From the NCBI GenBank assembly GCA_003523255.1, contig DPGH01000014.1, forward strand, positions 45,273 through 105,382: DNA of 60,110 nt. The letters are read 5' to 3'. Within the stretch, counting starts at the first letter, position 1, and the number at the start of each line of letters is the position of its first letter. Under the pieces are notes generated by a model that saw only the letters and a list, made by a program, of their open reading frames with translations, was not told the DNA's origin and ran no database searches. Below are positions 8,945 to 17,197 of the stretch, piece by piece. Origin of the DNA: Clostridiales bacterium. Lineage in GTDB: Bacteria > Bacillota > Clostridia > Christensenellales > Borkfalkiaceae. The translations under genes and the position numbers were made by a program.

Positions 8945-8974
8945 TTGACAACTCTTTTGCTAAACTATTATAAA
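8945..8974 (+). promoter_or_regulatory. Sigma-A promoter of the asd-dap operon
   Basis: A consensus TTGACA at 8945 is followed after 17-18 bases by TTATAA/TATAAA. The leader to the asd ATG is only about 20 bases, too short for a lysine riboswitch. Confidence 0.8.
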
Positions 8975-8995
8975 AAATCGTTCGGAGACGTATAT

Positions 8996-10012
8996 ATGAA
9001 AAAGTACAATATTGCAGTAGTCGGCGCGACCGGTATGGTCGGCGGTAAATTTTTAGAAGTTCTGGCGGAGAGAAACCTCCCCGCGGAAAATTACTATCTC
9101 TTCGCTTCGGCAAAATCCGCAGGTAAAAAAATAAACTTTCTCGGCAAAGAATACGAGGTTATAGAACTCAAAAAAGAAAACGTGGTCGATAAAAAAATCG
9201 ACATCGCGCTCTTTTCCGCCGGCGGCGACGTCAGCAAAGAATTTGCCCCGATATTCGCAAAATGCGGCGCGCTCGTAATAGACAATTCCAGCGCGTGGCG
9301 GCGCGACCCCGAAGTTCCGCTCGTCGTTCCCGAGTGTAACCCGCAGGACATATTAAAGCATAAAAATATTATAGCCAACCCCAACTGCTCTACCATTCAG
9401 GCGGTAGTCGCGTTAAAGCCGCTTAACGACGCTTTTAAAATCAAACGCGTGGTTTATTCTACCTATCAGGCGGTTTCGGGCGCGGGCGTAAAAGGGTTTA
9501 ACGACCTTAAAGGCGGCATCTGCGGCGAAAAGCCCCAAAAATTCCCCTATCCCATTTTCGGCAACTGTCTGCCGCATATAGACGTGTTTTTGGATAACGG
9601 CTACACCAAAGAAGAAGACAAAATGATTTTCGAAACCAAAAAGATTCTCGGCGACCAAAGTCTTAAAATCACCGCGACGTGCGTTCGCGTACCCGTGTAT
9701 TACGGACACAGCGAATCGGTAAACGTCGAATTCGAAAAGCCTTGCACCGTAGAAGAAGTTAAAAGCGTTTTATCGAAAGCCGAAGGCGTTATCGTTCAGG
9801 ACGACCCGAAAAACTCGGTGTACCCCATGCCGATAACCGCCGAAAATCACGACGAAGTTTTCGTAGGGAGAATACGTAAAGACGATACCGTGGAGAGCGG
9901 CGTGAATTTATGGATAGTCGCCGACAACATCAGAAAGGGCGCGGCGACCAACGCGGTCGAAATAGCCGAAAAAGCCATCGAGCTCGGCGCGGTTAAAGAC
10001 CAACTCAATTAA
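8996..10012 (+). CDS. asd: Aspartate-semialdehyde dehydrogenase
   Basis: The enzyme reduces aspartyl phosphate to aspartate semialdehyde with NADPH, the branch point to lysine, diaminopimelate, threonine and methionine. The 338-residue length is normal. The N-terminal nucleotide-binding loop is VVGATGMVGGKF. The active-site cysteine is in NPNCSTIQAV (about residue 128), and substrate-binding blocks such as SSAWRRDPEVPLVVPE are clear. The ATG at 8996 has GGAG upstream. A longer in-frame extension of the reading frame would cross the promoter and is not used. It is the first gene of an operon with dapA and dapB. Confidence 0.96.
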   Translation: MKKYNIAVVGATGMVGGKFLEVLAERNLPAENYYLFASAKSAGKKINFLGKEYEVIELKKENVVDKKIDIALFSAGGDVSKEFAPIFAKCGALVIDNSSAWRRDPEVPLVVPECNPQDILKHKNIIANPNCSTIQAVVALKPLNDAFKIKRVVYSTYQAVSGAGVKGFNDLKGGICGEKPQKFPYPIFGNCLPHIDVFLDNGYTKEEDKMIFETKKILGDQSLKITATCVRVPVYYGHSESVNVEFEKPCTVEEVKSVLSKAEGVIVQDDPKNSVYPMPITAENHDEVFVGRIRKDDTVESGVNLWIVADNIRKGAATNAVEIAEKAIELGAVKDQLN

Positions 10013-10045
10013 ACCGGAATCTCTTCGTCCGGCGCAGGGTAAAAA

Positions 10046-10939
10046 ATGAACCGGATAGTCTTTAAGGGTACGTGTACCGCGGCGGTAACGCCGTTTACGA
10101 AAGACGGAATAGATTACGAGGCTTTTAAAAAACAAATCGATTTTCAGGTAAACGGCGGAGTAGACGCGATAGCCGTTCTCGGCACCACGGGCGAAGCCGC
10201 CGCCCTTACCGACGACGAGTACGAGGGCGTTGCCCGTTTTGCGAAAGAACATATAAACGGACGCGTAAAATTCATACTCGGTTGCGGTTCTAATTGCACG
10301 ATTAAAGCGATTAAGCGCAGCGTTTTTGCCGAAAAACTCGGCGCGGACGGAATTCTCGCGGTTACGCCGTACTACAACAAATGCACGCAAAAAGGGCTCG
10401 TTAAATATTACGGGGAAATTTGCAAAAGCGTTTCTCTCCCCGTTATAGCGTATAACGTGCCCGCGCGTACCGGCGTAAACGCCCTGCCCGAAACGCTTGC
10501 GGAAATAGCCGAATACCCTAACATGTGCGGCGTAAAAGAGGCTTCGGGCGATATTCGACAGATTGCGGAAGCGGCTCGGCTTTTACGCGGAAAAATCGCT
10601 TTTTACGCTGGCGACGACGCGCTTAATTTACCCGCGTTAAAACTCGGCTCTTCCGGTGTTATATCGGTCGTTTCGAATATATTTCCGAAGGAAACGTGCG
10701 ATATAGCGCGGCTGTACTTCGAGGGTAAATACGCCCTTTCCGAAGCCGCTCAACAAAAACTTACGCCTATGATACGCGCGGCGTTTATAGAAGTAAATCC
10801 CATACCCATAAAAGCGGCTATGGAGTACGCGGGTCTATGCTCCGCTCGCGTACGTTCGCCCCTTACTCCGCTCGAATTCAAACACAGAGCAACTCTTCTT
10901 AACGCCATGTACGGCTTGGGGGCGCGTGTTTCGGTATGA
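10046..10939 (+). CDS. dapA: 4-hydroxy-tetrahydrodipicolinate synthase
   Basis: This TIM-barrel aldolase condenses pyruvate with aspartate semialdehyde, the first committed step of lysine/diaminopimelate synthesis. It has 297 residues. The family signatures are the GTTGEAAAL motif near residue 47, VTPYYNKCTQKGL with the catalytic tyrosine, and the Schiff-base lysine in GVKEASGD near residue 165. It starts 33 bases after asd. Its last codons overlap the dapB start as ATGA. The ribosome site (CAGGG) is modest. Confidence 0.96.
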   Translation: MNRIVFKGTCTAAVTPFTKDGIDYEAFKKQIDFQVNGGVDAIAVLGTTGEAAALTDDEYEGVARFAKEHINGRVKFILGCGSNCTIKAIKRSVFAEKLGADGILAVTPYYNKCTQKGLVKYYGEICKSVSLPVIAYNVPARTGVNALPETLAEIAEYPNMCGVKEASGDIRQIAEAARLLRGKIAFYAGDDALNLPALKLGSSGVISVVSNIFPKETCDIARLYFEGKYALSEAAQQKLTPMIRAAFIEVNPIPIKAAMEYAGLCSARVRSPLTPLEFKHRATLLNAMYGLGARVSV

Positions 10940-11688
10940 AAGAACTTAAACTTTTATTGCACGGGGCGACGGGGCGCATGGGCAAAGCCGTTAAACTTGC
11001 CGCTACGGAGAAAAAAGGCGTTACCCCCGTTTGCGGCGTGGCGAAAACCGAAAATTTTTCCGACCCGAACTTTCCGATATATTCCTCTTTAACTAACGTA
11101 AAAGAAGATTTCGACGTTATAATAGATTTTTCTTCCACACAGGCGATTTACGGACTTGCGGAATATATATCCGCGCGCCGCGTACCGGCGGTGATATGCA
11201 CCACGGGTCTTACGGAAAACGACTACGCTTTACTTAAAGCGGCGGCAAAAGTCGCACCCGTGTTCATATGCACAAACGCGAGCTACGGCGTAGCGGCTCT
11301 CGTTAAACTGGTAACTCTTGCGGCGCATCTTTTAACCGATTACGACGTGGAAATAATAGAAACTCACCACAAAAACAAGGCGGACGCGCCTTCGGGAACG
11401 GCTTTGACGCTCGTACGGGCGATTAAGTCCGTATCGCCGAACAAACGCGAATTGTACGGCAGAAATCCACTTTCCGGCAAACGAAATAAAAGCGAAATAG
11501 GAGTGCATTCGGTGCGCGGCGGAACCGCCGTAGGCGAACACACGATAGAATTTTTGGGCGATAACGAGGTTATTACCATAACCCACAAAGCCGAAAGCCG
11601 CACGGTATTCGCCGCGGGCGCGATAAAAGCCGCGCTTTACGCGGCGAACAAAAAACCGGGGCTTTACGGAATGAACGACCTTACTTAA
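10936..11688 (+). CDS. dapB: 4-hydroxy-tetrahydrodipicolinate reductase
   Basis: The enzyme reduces the DapA product with NAD(P)H. The 250-residue protein has the Rossmann loop HGATGRMGKAV at the N-terminus. The catalytic and substrate motif is ETHHKNKADAPSGTAL, with the His-His pair and lysine expected for DapB. The tail VFAAGAIKAALYAANKKPGLYGM is also typical. Translation is coupled to dapA by a four-base overlap, and yggS follows 11 bases later with its own AAGGAG. Confidence 0.96.
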   Translation: MKELKLLLHGATGRMGKAVKLAATEKKGVTPVCGVAKTENFSDPNFPIYSSLTNVKEDFDVIIDFSSTQAIYGLAEYISARRVPAVICTTGLTENDYALLKAAAKVAPVFICTNASYGVAALVKLVTLAAHLLTDYDVEIIETHHKNKADAPSGTALTLVRAIKSVSPNKRELYGRNPLSGKRNKSEIGVHSVRGGTAVGEHTIEFLGDNEVITITHKAESRTVFAAGAIKAALYAANKKPGLYGMNDLT

Positions 11689-11699
11689 AGGAGCGTAAC

Positions 11700-12389
11700 A
11701 TGCTTATCGAAAAAAACCTGCAATCGGTACTTAACGAAATAGCGAAAGGAAACGACCGCGGCGAGAGAATAACTCTCGTCGGGGCGACAAAAACCGTTCC
11801 CGCGGACGTTATAAACCTTGCGATTACGAAAGGTCTTACGGTCGTTGCCGAAAACAAGGTACAGGAATTCAACTTAAAACACGACCATATTATCGGCGCG
11901 GAGCAACATTTTATAGGGCATCTGCAAACGAACAAAGTAAAATATATAGTCGGCAAAGTATCGCTTATCCATTCTGCGGACAGCCTTCATATTATCGAAG
12001 CGATATCGGACTGCGCGGTAAAAAAGAGCGTAACGCAAGACGTGCTGTTAGAAGTGAATATAGGTAAAGAGCCGACCAAAAGCGGCTTTTTGCCCGAAGA
12101 AGTTTACGACGCATACGACAAGGCGAAAACGCTAAACGGCGTACGGATAGCGGGACTTATGGCGATGCTGCCTAAATCGGACGACGAAAAATTACTTGCC
12201 GCGTTATGCTTGCAAATGCGAGATTTTTTTGATACAATTAAACAGAAGGACGATAATTTTAAATTTCTTTCGATGGGTATGAGCGAAGATTACGGGATAG
12301 CGATTAAAAACGGCTCTAACATGATTCGGCTCGGCAGTTACCTTTTCGGCAAAAGAGATTACGGAGATAAGCAAAATGGGACTATTTGA
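11700..12389 (+). CDS. yggS: PLP homeostasis protein (YggS/PROSC family)
   Basis: This is a 229-residue single-domain alanine-racemase-fold protein that carries pyridoxal phosphate and affects B6 and amino-acid balance. The PLP lysine is in LVGATKTVPADVI near residue 37, and AEQHFIGHLQTNKVKYI and GLMAMLP are family blocks. The ATG follows AAGGAGCGTAAC. In Bacillus the orthologue (ylmE) sits next to ylmF/sepF, and the same pair is kept here, with a 14-base overlap. In this genome the pair is attached to the dap operon rather than to the sigE-sigG region. Confidence 0.93.
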   Translation: MLIEKNLQSVLNEIAKGNDRGERITLVGATKTVPADVINLAITKGLTVVAENKVQEFNLKHDHIIGAEQHFIGHLQTNKVKYIVGKVSLIHSADSLHIIEAISDCAVKKSVTQDVLLEVNIGKEPTKSGFLPEEVYDAYDKAKTLNGVRIAGLMAMLPKSDDEKLLAALCLQMRDFFDTIKQKDDNFKFLSMGMSEDYGIAIKNGSNMIRLGSYLFGKRDYGDKQNGTI

Positions 12390-12717
12390 TTTTTTCGGCA
12401 GAGAATCCAAATCTAAACCTGAAAACGGCAGGCGCGATATAAACGAACGCTTCAGTGAGTTTACCCCCGCCGCGAAAGAAAACGGCAAAGGACCCGTTTC
12501 CGTTTTTTCGCCTACCTGTTACGACGACGTGGAAACGATAATAAACTGTTTAAAATCGGGTAAAACGGCTATAGTGCACCTTACGGGGCTTAAAACGGAA
12601 ACCGCAATAAGAATACTCGACCTGCTTTCCGGCGCGGTTTACGCGCTTGACGGCGGCGTGTACGAAATGGAGAAAAACATTTTTATGTTCTCTCCCAGCG
12701 GAGTTGAAATTCACTAA
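12376..12717 (+). CDS. sepF: Cell division protein SepF
   Basis: SepF anchors FtsZ to the membrane and helps to build the septum. The 113-residue protein begins with MGLFDFFG, a short hydrophobic membrane-binding N-terminus, followed by a variable charged linker. The C-terminal SepF core is visible from VSVFSPTCYDDVETIINCLKSG to the final FMFSPSGVEI. It overlaps yggS by 14 bases and is followed by a strong terminator, so it closes the asd operon. Confidence 0.9.
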   Translation: MGLFDFFGRESKSKPENGRRDINERFSEFTPAAKENGKGPVSVFSPTCYDDVETIINCLKSGKTAIVHLTGLKTETAIRILDLLSGAVYALDGGVYEMEKNIFMFSPSGVEIH

Positions 12718-12742
12718 CGCATAGACGGAAAAACGACAATTT

Positions 12743-12772
12743 AAAAGGGTTGCGATAACGCAACCCTTTTTT
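12743..12772 (+). terminator. Terminator of the asd-sepF operon
   Basis: AAAAGGGTTGCG and CGCAACCCTTTT form a 12-bp perfect stem with an ATAA loop and T6. It is nearly symmetrical, so it may also stop transcription of the convergent permease gene. Confidence 0.93.
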
Positions 12773-12818
12773 CGTAAACTCTTTTCCCCCGATAGCCGAA
12801 ATAGAGTTTTTAATAGAT

Positions 12819-14105
12819 TTAGATACCCCACATAAGCCAGGTAAACACGTAACCGCCTAATACCGCAACGAGCGTAAACGGTAAGCCTATCCTTAAAAAG
12901 TCTTTAAGCGAAACGTTGCACCCTTCTTTTTTGAGAATCCCTATGCCGACGACGTTTGCGGACGCGCCCACAGGCGTAAGGTTTCCGCCGAGCGTTGCGC
13001 CGCAAAGCAAACCGAAATACAGTAAATACGGCGACACGCCGGGTAGCCCAGCGGCAAGCCCCTGTATTACGGGCAACATAGTCGCCACGTACGGTATGTT
13101 GTCGATAAACGCGGATATTAAAACCGACGCAAAGACTATAACCGTATACAGCAAGAAAACGTTTTCGTTGCCGAGCCCTATAAACATATCGCTCAGGTCT
13201 TTTATAATACCCGCTTTTTCCACCGCAAAGACCGTTAAAAAGAGAAAGAATAAGAAAAACACCGTTTCAAAGTCAACAATTTTAACGCAACTCTTTATCG
13301 GGTCTAACTTAAACCTTACCACGTAATACACGTAACCGAAAAGCCCTATCGCTATACAGATAACGCCGTTTGTTATATCGGGCTTATCGGGTATAAAAGA
13401 AGTTACTACCAAAAGCGCGACGTTAAGCAGCAAAAGCACGGTCGGCAAAATCGAAGTTACCTTTACGTCCTCTTTCGCGATGGATATTTTTTTGTTGTCT
13501 TTTCTGAAAAGAAAGTATAAAGCCGGCACGGTTAAAAGCGCGCCTATTTCTACCGAGAAAAATATAGATGGTTTTCCGTTAAGGAAAAAGAAATCGAAAA
13601 AGCTCATATCGGCAAACCCGCCGAGCATAATCGAAGTGGTATCCCCTACGAGCGTCGCCGCGCCTTGAAGATTTGACGAAACGGCTATGCCTATAATAAC
13701 CGGCACGGGCGATATCTCGGCTTTTTTAGCCACCGCAAGCCCTATGGGCGCAAGCATTAGCACGGTTGCCACGTTGTCTATAAACGCCGAAACCAAACCG
13801 CTTAAAACGACTAAAATTATTATTGCGGGGAGCGACGAAGATATTTTAGACATAAGTCCGTCCGCAAGACGGTTCGGCATACCCGATTCCGAAAACACGC
13901 CCACGGTAAGCATTATCCCGACGAGCATTAAAATAACGTTATAATCGACCGAAGAGAGCGCGGCAAGCACCGACTCTCCCCCGAAAATCGCTACCGTTCC
14001 CACGGTGAGAACGGCCGACACGCCTACGGACAAAACCTTGAATTTAGGAAAGGCTATAATCGCGACGTAAGTCAGAATAAAAACGGCAAGAACGAAGATT
14101 TTCAT
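12819..14105 (-). CDS. ArsB/NhaD-type ion transporter permease
   Basis: This is a 428-residue inner-membrane protein with about 11-12 hydrophobic segments. It belongs by appearance to the ion transporter superfamily that includes ArsB, NhaD and citrate/anion carriers. Two inverted-repeat halves carry matching signatures, SAFIDNVATVLMLAP and SAFIDNIPYVATMLP. Each half also has a later glycine-rich entry loop, NLQGAATLVGDT and GGNLTPVGASANVVG. No ars regulator or arsenate reductase lies nearby, so arsenite as the substrate is not supported. The partner ion could be sodium, proton or an anion. The gene stands alone between terminators. Confidence 0.8.
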   Translation of the reverse strand: MKIFVLAVFILTYVAIIAFPKFKVLSVGVSAVLTVGTVAIFGGESVLAALSSVDYNVILMLVGIMLTVGVFSESGMPNRLADGLMSKISSSLPAIIILVVLSGLVSAFIDNVATVLMLAPIGLAVAKKAEISPVPVIIGIAVSSNLQGAATLVGDTTSIMLGGFADMSFFDFFFLNGKPSIFFSVEIGALLTVPALYFLFRKDNKKISIAKEDVKVTSILPTVLLLLNVALLVVTSFIPDKPDITNGVICIAIGLFGYVYYVVRFKLDPIKSCVKIVDFETVFFLFFLFLTVFAVEKAGIIKDLSDMFIGLGNENVFLLYTVIVFASVLISAFIDNIPYVATMLPVIQGLAAGLPGVSPYLLYFGLLCGATLGGNLTPVGASANVVGIGILKKEGCNVSLKDFLRIGLPFTLVAVLGGYVFTWLMWGI

Positions 14106-14126
14106 ACTAAACGAAACCTCACTTAC

Positions 14127-14167
14127 AAAAAAACAAGACTTTTACCGCAAACGGTAAAAGTCTTGTT
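14127..14167 (-). terminator. Terminator of the lactate/malate dehydrogenase gene
   Basis: AACAAGACTTTTACCG and its exact complement form a 16-bp stem with a four-base loop. Reading the minus strand, seven T follow at once. Confidence 0.93.
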
Positions 14168-14290
14168 AAAATCATCTTAACAGATAATTCCGCGCCGCCG
14201 GGCGTTAAGCCGTGCATTGACGACGACGCGTTCGCAAAAATTTGCGACAACTACTCCCTTCTAATAAGGATATTCGGTTAAAACCGCTTA

Positions 14291-15253
14291 TTATTTTCTT
14301 ACTTCGAGCGCTTCGTAAGTAGCGTCTAAAGAAGCGATTTTTTCGTCGAATAATTTCTGTTCTTCGGCGGTCAAAGGAAGTTCTACAACCTTTTTAAAGC
14401 CGGAAGCGTTTACCATGCAAGGTACGCCCATGCACATATTCTTCGCGCCGTATTCGCCGTTAAGCATGGTGGAAAGCGGAAGAATGGTGTCGGTGTTGGA
14501 AAGTATCGCTTTGATGAGCGAAACCGCGGAAGCGGCTATCGCATAGAACGTTGCGCCTTTCGCTTTGATAACTTTGGAACCCGATTTAACCATACCGGTA
14601 TAAATGTTTTCGAGTTCTTCGTCGAGTTTGTGTTCTTCTACGCCGAGCATCTTGGTGCAGTATTCCTTAACGGGCATACCGCTGATGGTGCAAAGGCTCC
14701 AGGGAGCCATGCAGGCGTCGCCGTGTTCGCCGAACACGAAAGAGTTTACGTTATGCGTATCTACGCCGCAGTACGCCGCAACAGCCTGAGAAAGTCTGTT
14801 GGAGTCGAGAAGCGTGCCGGTACCGATAACCTGATTTGCGGGAAGTCCGGTGCACTTCATGGTAACGTAAGTAAGAACGTCTACAGGGTTGCTGACGATA
14901 ACGTAAATAGCGTCGGGCGCGATTTTCGCAACGTTCGGCATAACGCTCTTTAATATACCGATGTTTACTTTTGCAAGGTCAAGTCTGGTCTGGTCGGGCT
15001 TTCTGCCGATACCGAAGGTAACGACTACGATGTCGGAACCCGCTACGTCTTCGTATTCTCCGCTCCATACTTTAACCGAAGGAACTACCGCCGCGCACTG
15101 AGTAAGGTCGAGCGCCTCGCCCTCCGCCTTTTCTTTGTTTATATCGACAAGCACGATTTCGGAAGCGAGTCCCGAAAGAGTAAGGGTGTAAGCAATCGTC
15201 GCGCCGACGTTGCCGGTGCCGAGTACGGCAATTTTTCTCTTTTTGTTTACCAT
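14291..15253 (-). CDS. ldh: L-lactate/malate dehydrogenase family enzyme
   Basis: This is an NAD-dependent 2-hydroxyacid dehydrogenase of 320 residues. The Rossmann loop is VLGTGNVGAT at residues 10-19 with Asp37 for NAD preference. The catalytic set is present: Arg90 in TRLDL, Asp150 and Arg153 in LLDSNRLS, and His178 in GEHGDA. Overall similarity and KGATFYAIA (residues 232-240) are LDH-like. The residue at the classical specificity position, just before KPDQTR, is Arg84, which is typical of malate dehydrogenase, where LDH has Gln. Substrate is therefore open between pyruvate/lactate and oxaloacetate/malate. The gene has its own promoter and terminator. Confidence 0.85.
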   Translation of the reverse strand: MVNKKRKIAVLGTGNVGATIAYTLTLSGLASEIVLVDINKEKAEGEALDLTQCAAVVPSVKVWSGEYEDVAGSDIVVVTFGIGRKPDQTRLDLAKVNIGILKSVMPNVAKIAPDAIYVIVSNPVDVLTYVTMKCTGLPANQVIGTGTLLDSNRLSQAVAAYCGVDTHNVNSFVFGEHGDACMAPWSLCTISGMPVKEYCTKMLGVEEHKLDEELENIYTGMVKSGSKVIKAKGATFYAIAASAVSLIKAILSNTDTILPLSTMLNGEYGAKNMCMGVPCMVNASGFKKVVELPLTAEEQKLFDEKIASLDATYEALEVRK

Positions 15254-15288
15254 AACGTTTATTTTCTCCTGTTATAAAATCTGCTTAT

Positions 15289-15317
15289 ATAATACAACAG
15301 AAAAGCCGTTTTGTAAA
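15289..15317 (-). promoter_or_regulatory. Sigma-A promoter of ldh
   Basis: On the minus strand TTTACA and TATTAT are 17 bases apart, about 36 bases upstream of the ATG. AGGAGA lies between them and the start. Confidence 0.75.
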
Positions 15318-15321
15318 CTGT

Positions 15322-16689
15322 TTAACCCGTTTTATTAAAATTTTTTACGAGAGTTTTAGCCTTTTCGTACACGTCGCCCGCGCCTATGAAGAGTATTTTA
15401 TCGGTTTTTGCCGCTTTATCTTTAACTACGGTGAAAAGTTCGGCGTCGTTATCAACGTAAATCGCGTCGGAGCCCGCTTTTACGAGTTCTGCCGCAAGAG
15501 TTTTGGCAGAGCCTTTTGCCGAATAATTCTCCCTTGCGGCATAGGTTTTTAATATAACAAGATTTTTGATCGGCAAAAGAACGTTTACAAACTCGCTTAA
15601 AAGGTTTTCTGTGCGACTATATGTATGCGGCTGAAAAACCACGAGCGTGTTTTCGCTTTTGCCGCCGAGCGCGGCGACCGCCGCTTTTATCTCGGTCGGG
15701 TGGTGCGCGTAATCGGCGACGCACTCCGCGCGCCCTATAACTCCTATATTTTCGTTTCTCCTCTTTACGCCTTTAAAGTTTTCGAGCGCGGTCTTTATAA
15801 CGCCGAATTTGACGCCGAGCTCCGCCGCGACCGCCGCCGCGGCAAGCGCGTTGAAAACGTTATATCTGCCTGTTACGCTTAAATTTATTCTGCCGACCTT
15901 TTCGCCGTAAGCGTAAAGCGTAAAAGAATAGCCGCCGCATTTGTTTCGCGCAATGCGCCTTGCCTCGTAATTCGCCGCGTTTTTTACGCCGAACGTTACC
16001 GTGGTTTTATTGAACACGTCGGCGCAACGCGCGTCGTCCGCGTTTACTACGGCAAGGGTATCCCCGGCGAACTTTAAAAAACTGTCCTCCAGATCTTTAT
16101 CGCTTTCGTAACTGTCTTTATGATCGTTATCCACGTTAAGAACGACCGAAACGTTGTGTGCGATTTTTAAAAAACTTTTTTTATATTCGCATGCCTCGGC
16201 GATAACGACGTTTTTGCCGCCGTTTCTGAAATTGCCGTAATCGTACGAATAGCCGCCGAGAAATACGGTAGGGTCGCTACCCGCCGCAATCGATATATCG
16301 GCAATCATCGCGGTAACGGTGGTTTTGCCGTGGCACCCCGCCACCGCTATCGAAGTTTTAAACCCCGCGGTAATCGCTCCAAGATACTCCGCGCGACAAA
16401 CCGCCTTTATACCGAGCCGAGCCGCTTCTTTAAGTTCGGGGTTATCACTACCCGCCGCACTCGTATATACGACGAGATCTTTTTCTCGCACCGACACCGC
16501 GTGATGTCCGAGAAAAATTTTTACGCCGAACTTTTTAAGTTCCTCCGCTTCTTCCGTCAGTCTTTTATCGCTTGCGCTGACCGTTTTGCCGCTTAAGGCG
16601 GCGTACTTTGCGAGCGCATTTACCGAAACACCGCCCGCGCCTATAAAGTGAACTTTGTTACAACATAAAAGGTTATTTTCCGCAGCCAT
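15322..16689 (-). CDS. murC: UDP-N-acetylmuramate--L-alanine ligase
   Basis: MurC adds the first amino acid of the peptidoglycan stem peptide, using ATP. The 455 residues show the three Mur-ligase domains. The UDP-binding N-terminus has VHFIGAGGVSVNALA, the ATP loop is VAGCHGKTTVTAM (Cys replaces the more usual Thr), and the C-terminal domain has DYAHHPTEI and FQPHTYSRT. The ATG at 16689 lacks a visible ribosome site and the leader is AT-rich, so start or initiation mode is less certain. The gene is divergent from spoVG. Confidence 0.94.
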   Translation of the reverse strand: MAAENNLLCCNKVHFIGAGGVSVNALAKYAALSGKTVSASDKRLTEEAEELKKFGVKIFLGHHAVSVREKDLVVYTSAAGSDNPELKEAARLGIKAVCRAEYLGAITAGFKTSIAVAGCHGKTTVTAMIADISIAAGSDPTVFLGGYSYDYGNFRNGGKNVVIAEACEYKKSFLKIAHNVSVVLNVDNDHKDSYESDKDLEDSFLKFAGDTLAVVNADDARCADVFNKTTVTFGVKNAANYEARRIARNKCGGYSFTLYAYGEKVGRINLSVTGRYNVFNALAAAAVAAELGVKFGVIKTALENFKGVKRRNENIGVIGRAECVADYAHHPTEIKAAVAALGGKSENTLVVFQPHTYSRTENLLSEFVNVLLPIKNLVILKTYAARENYSAKGSAKTLAAELVKAGSDAIYVDNDAELFTVVKDKAAKTDKILFIGAGDVYEKAKTLVKNFNKTG

Positions 16690-16763
16690 ACTAACAATTT
16701 ATGCTAAACGCGTTAAAAACGGCATTTTTTTGGTAAAAAACCCGAAAAAATTTAAAAAACCTA

Positions 16764-16792
16764 TTGTAATACCTTTTTTTATGTGTTAATAT
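16764..16792 (+). promoter_or_regulatory. Promoter of spoVG
   Basis: TTGTAA and TAATAT are 17 bases apart, which fits sigma-A. I do not see the AGGA/GAAT elements of a sigma-H promoter, which drives spoVG in Bacillus subtilis. Confidence 0.65.
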
Positions 16793-16823
16793 ATAGTTAA
16801 TGTATGGTAAGGAAGGTTTTTAT

Positions 16824-17102
16824 ATGAGAATTACGGACGTAAGAGTTCGGCTCGTAGACAAAGACGACAGCAAACTTAAAGGCGTGGCAAGCGTTACGTT
16901 CGACGATTGTTTCGTCGTGCACGATATTAAGGTTATAGCGGGTAACGACAGTTGCTTTATCGCAATGCCGAGCAGAAAAACAGGCGAGGGCGAATATAAG
17001 GACATAGCCCACCCCATCGTAACCGAAACGAGAGAAGCGATATCTAAAGCCGTTCTCTCCGCATACGAAAAAGAAAAAGCGAACCCCTCGCGCGATTATT
17101 AA
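16824..17102 (+). CDS. spoVG: SpoVG, RNA/DNA-binding regulator
   Basis: SpoVG is a small nucleic-acid-binding regulator linked to septation and sporulation in Bacillus and to virulence genes in other Firmicutes. The 92-residue product starts MRITDVRVRL. It contains the family core FVVHDIKVIAGNDSCFIAMPSRK followed by DIAHPIVTETREAIS. The reading frame is open further upstream, but the ATG at 16824 has AGGAAGG before it and begins at the conserved N-terminus. It ends at a short hairpin with T7. Confidence 0.96.
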   Translation: MRITDVRVRLVDKDDSKLKGVASVTFDDCFVVHDIKVIAGNDSCFIAMPSRKTGEGEYKDIAHPIVTETREAISKAVLSAYEKEKANPSRDY

Positions 17103-17145
17103 GTTACGCATAATCGTCTGCAATCGGTTTTAAGTTTTAAAAATA

Positions 17146-17173
17146 ATCCGTTTTAAAATGCGGATAGTTTTTT
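17146..17173 (+). terminator. Weak terminator of spoVG
   Basis: ATCCG and CGGAT flank an AT-rich loop, and seven T follow shortly after. The stem is short, but placement and T run are right. Confidence 0.6.
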
Positions 17174-17197
17174 TGCGGCGTTTTGACAATATAATCC

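Noticed and set aside
8975..8995. Lysine riboswitch before asd
   Set aside because: The space between promoter and ATG is about 20 bases, far too short.
12819..14105. Arsenite efflux operon
   Set aside because: Only a generic ArsB/NhaD-type permease is present; no arsR, arsC or arsA lies nearby.
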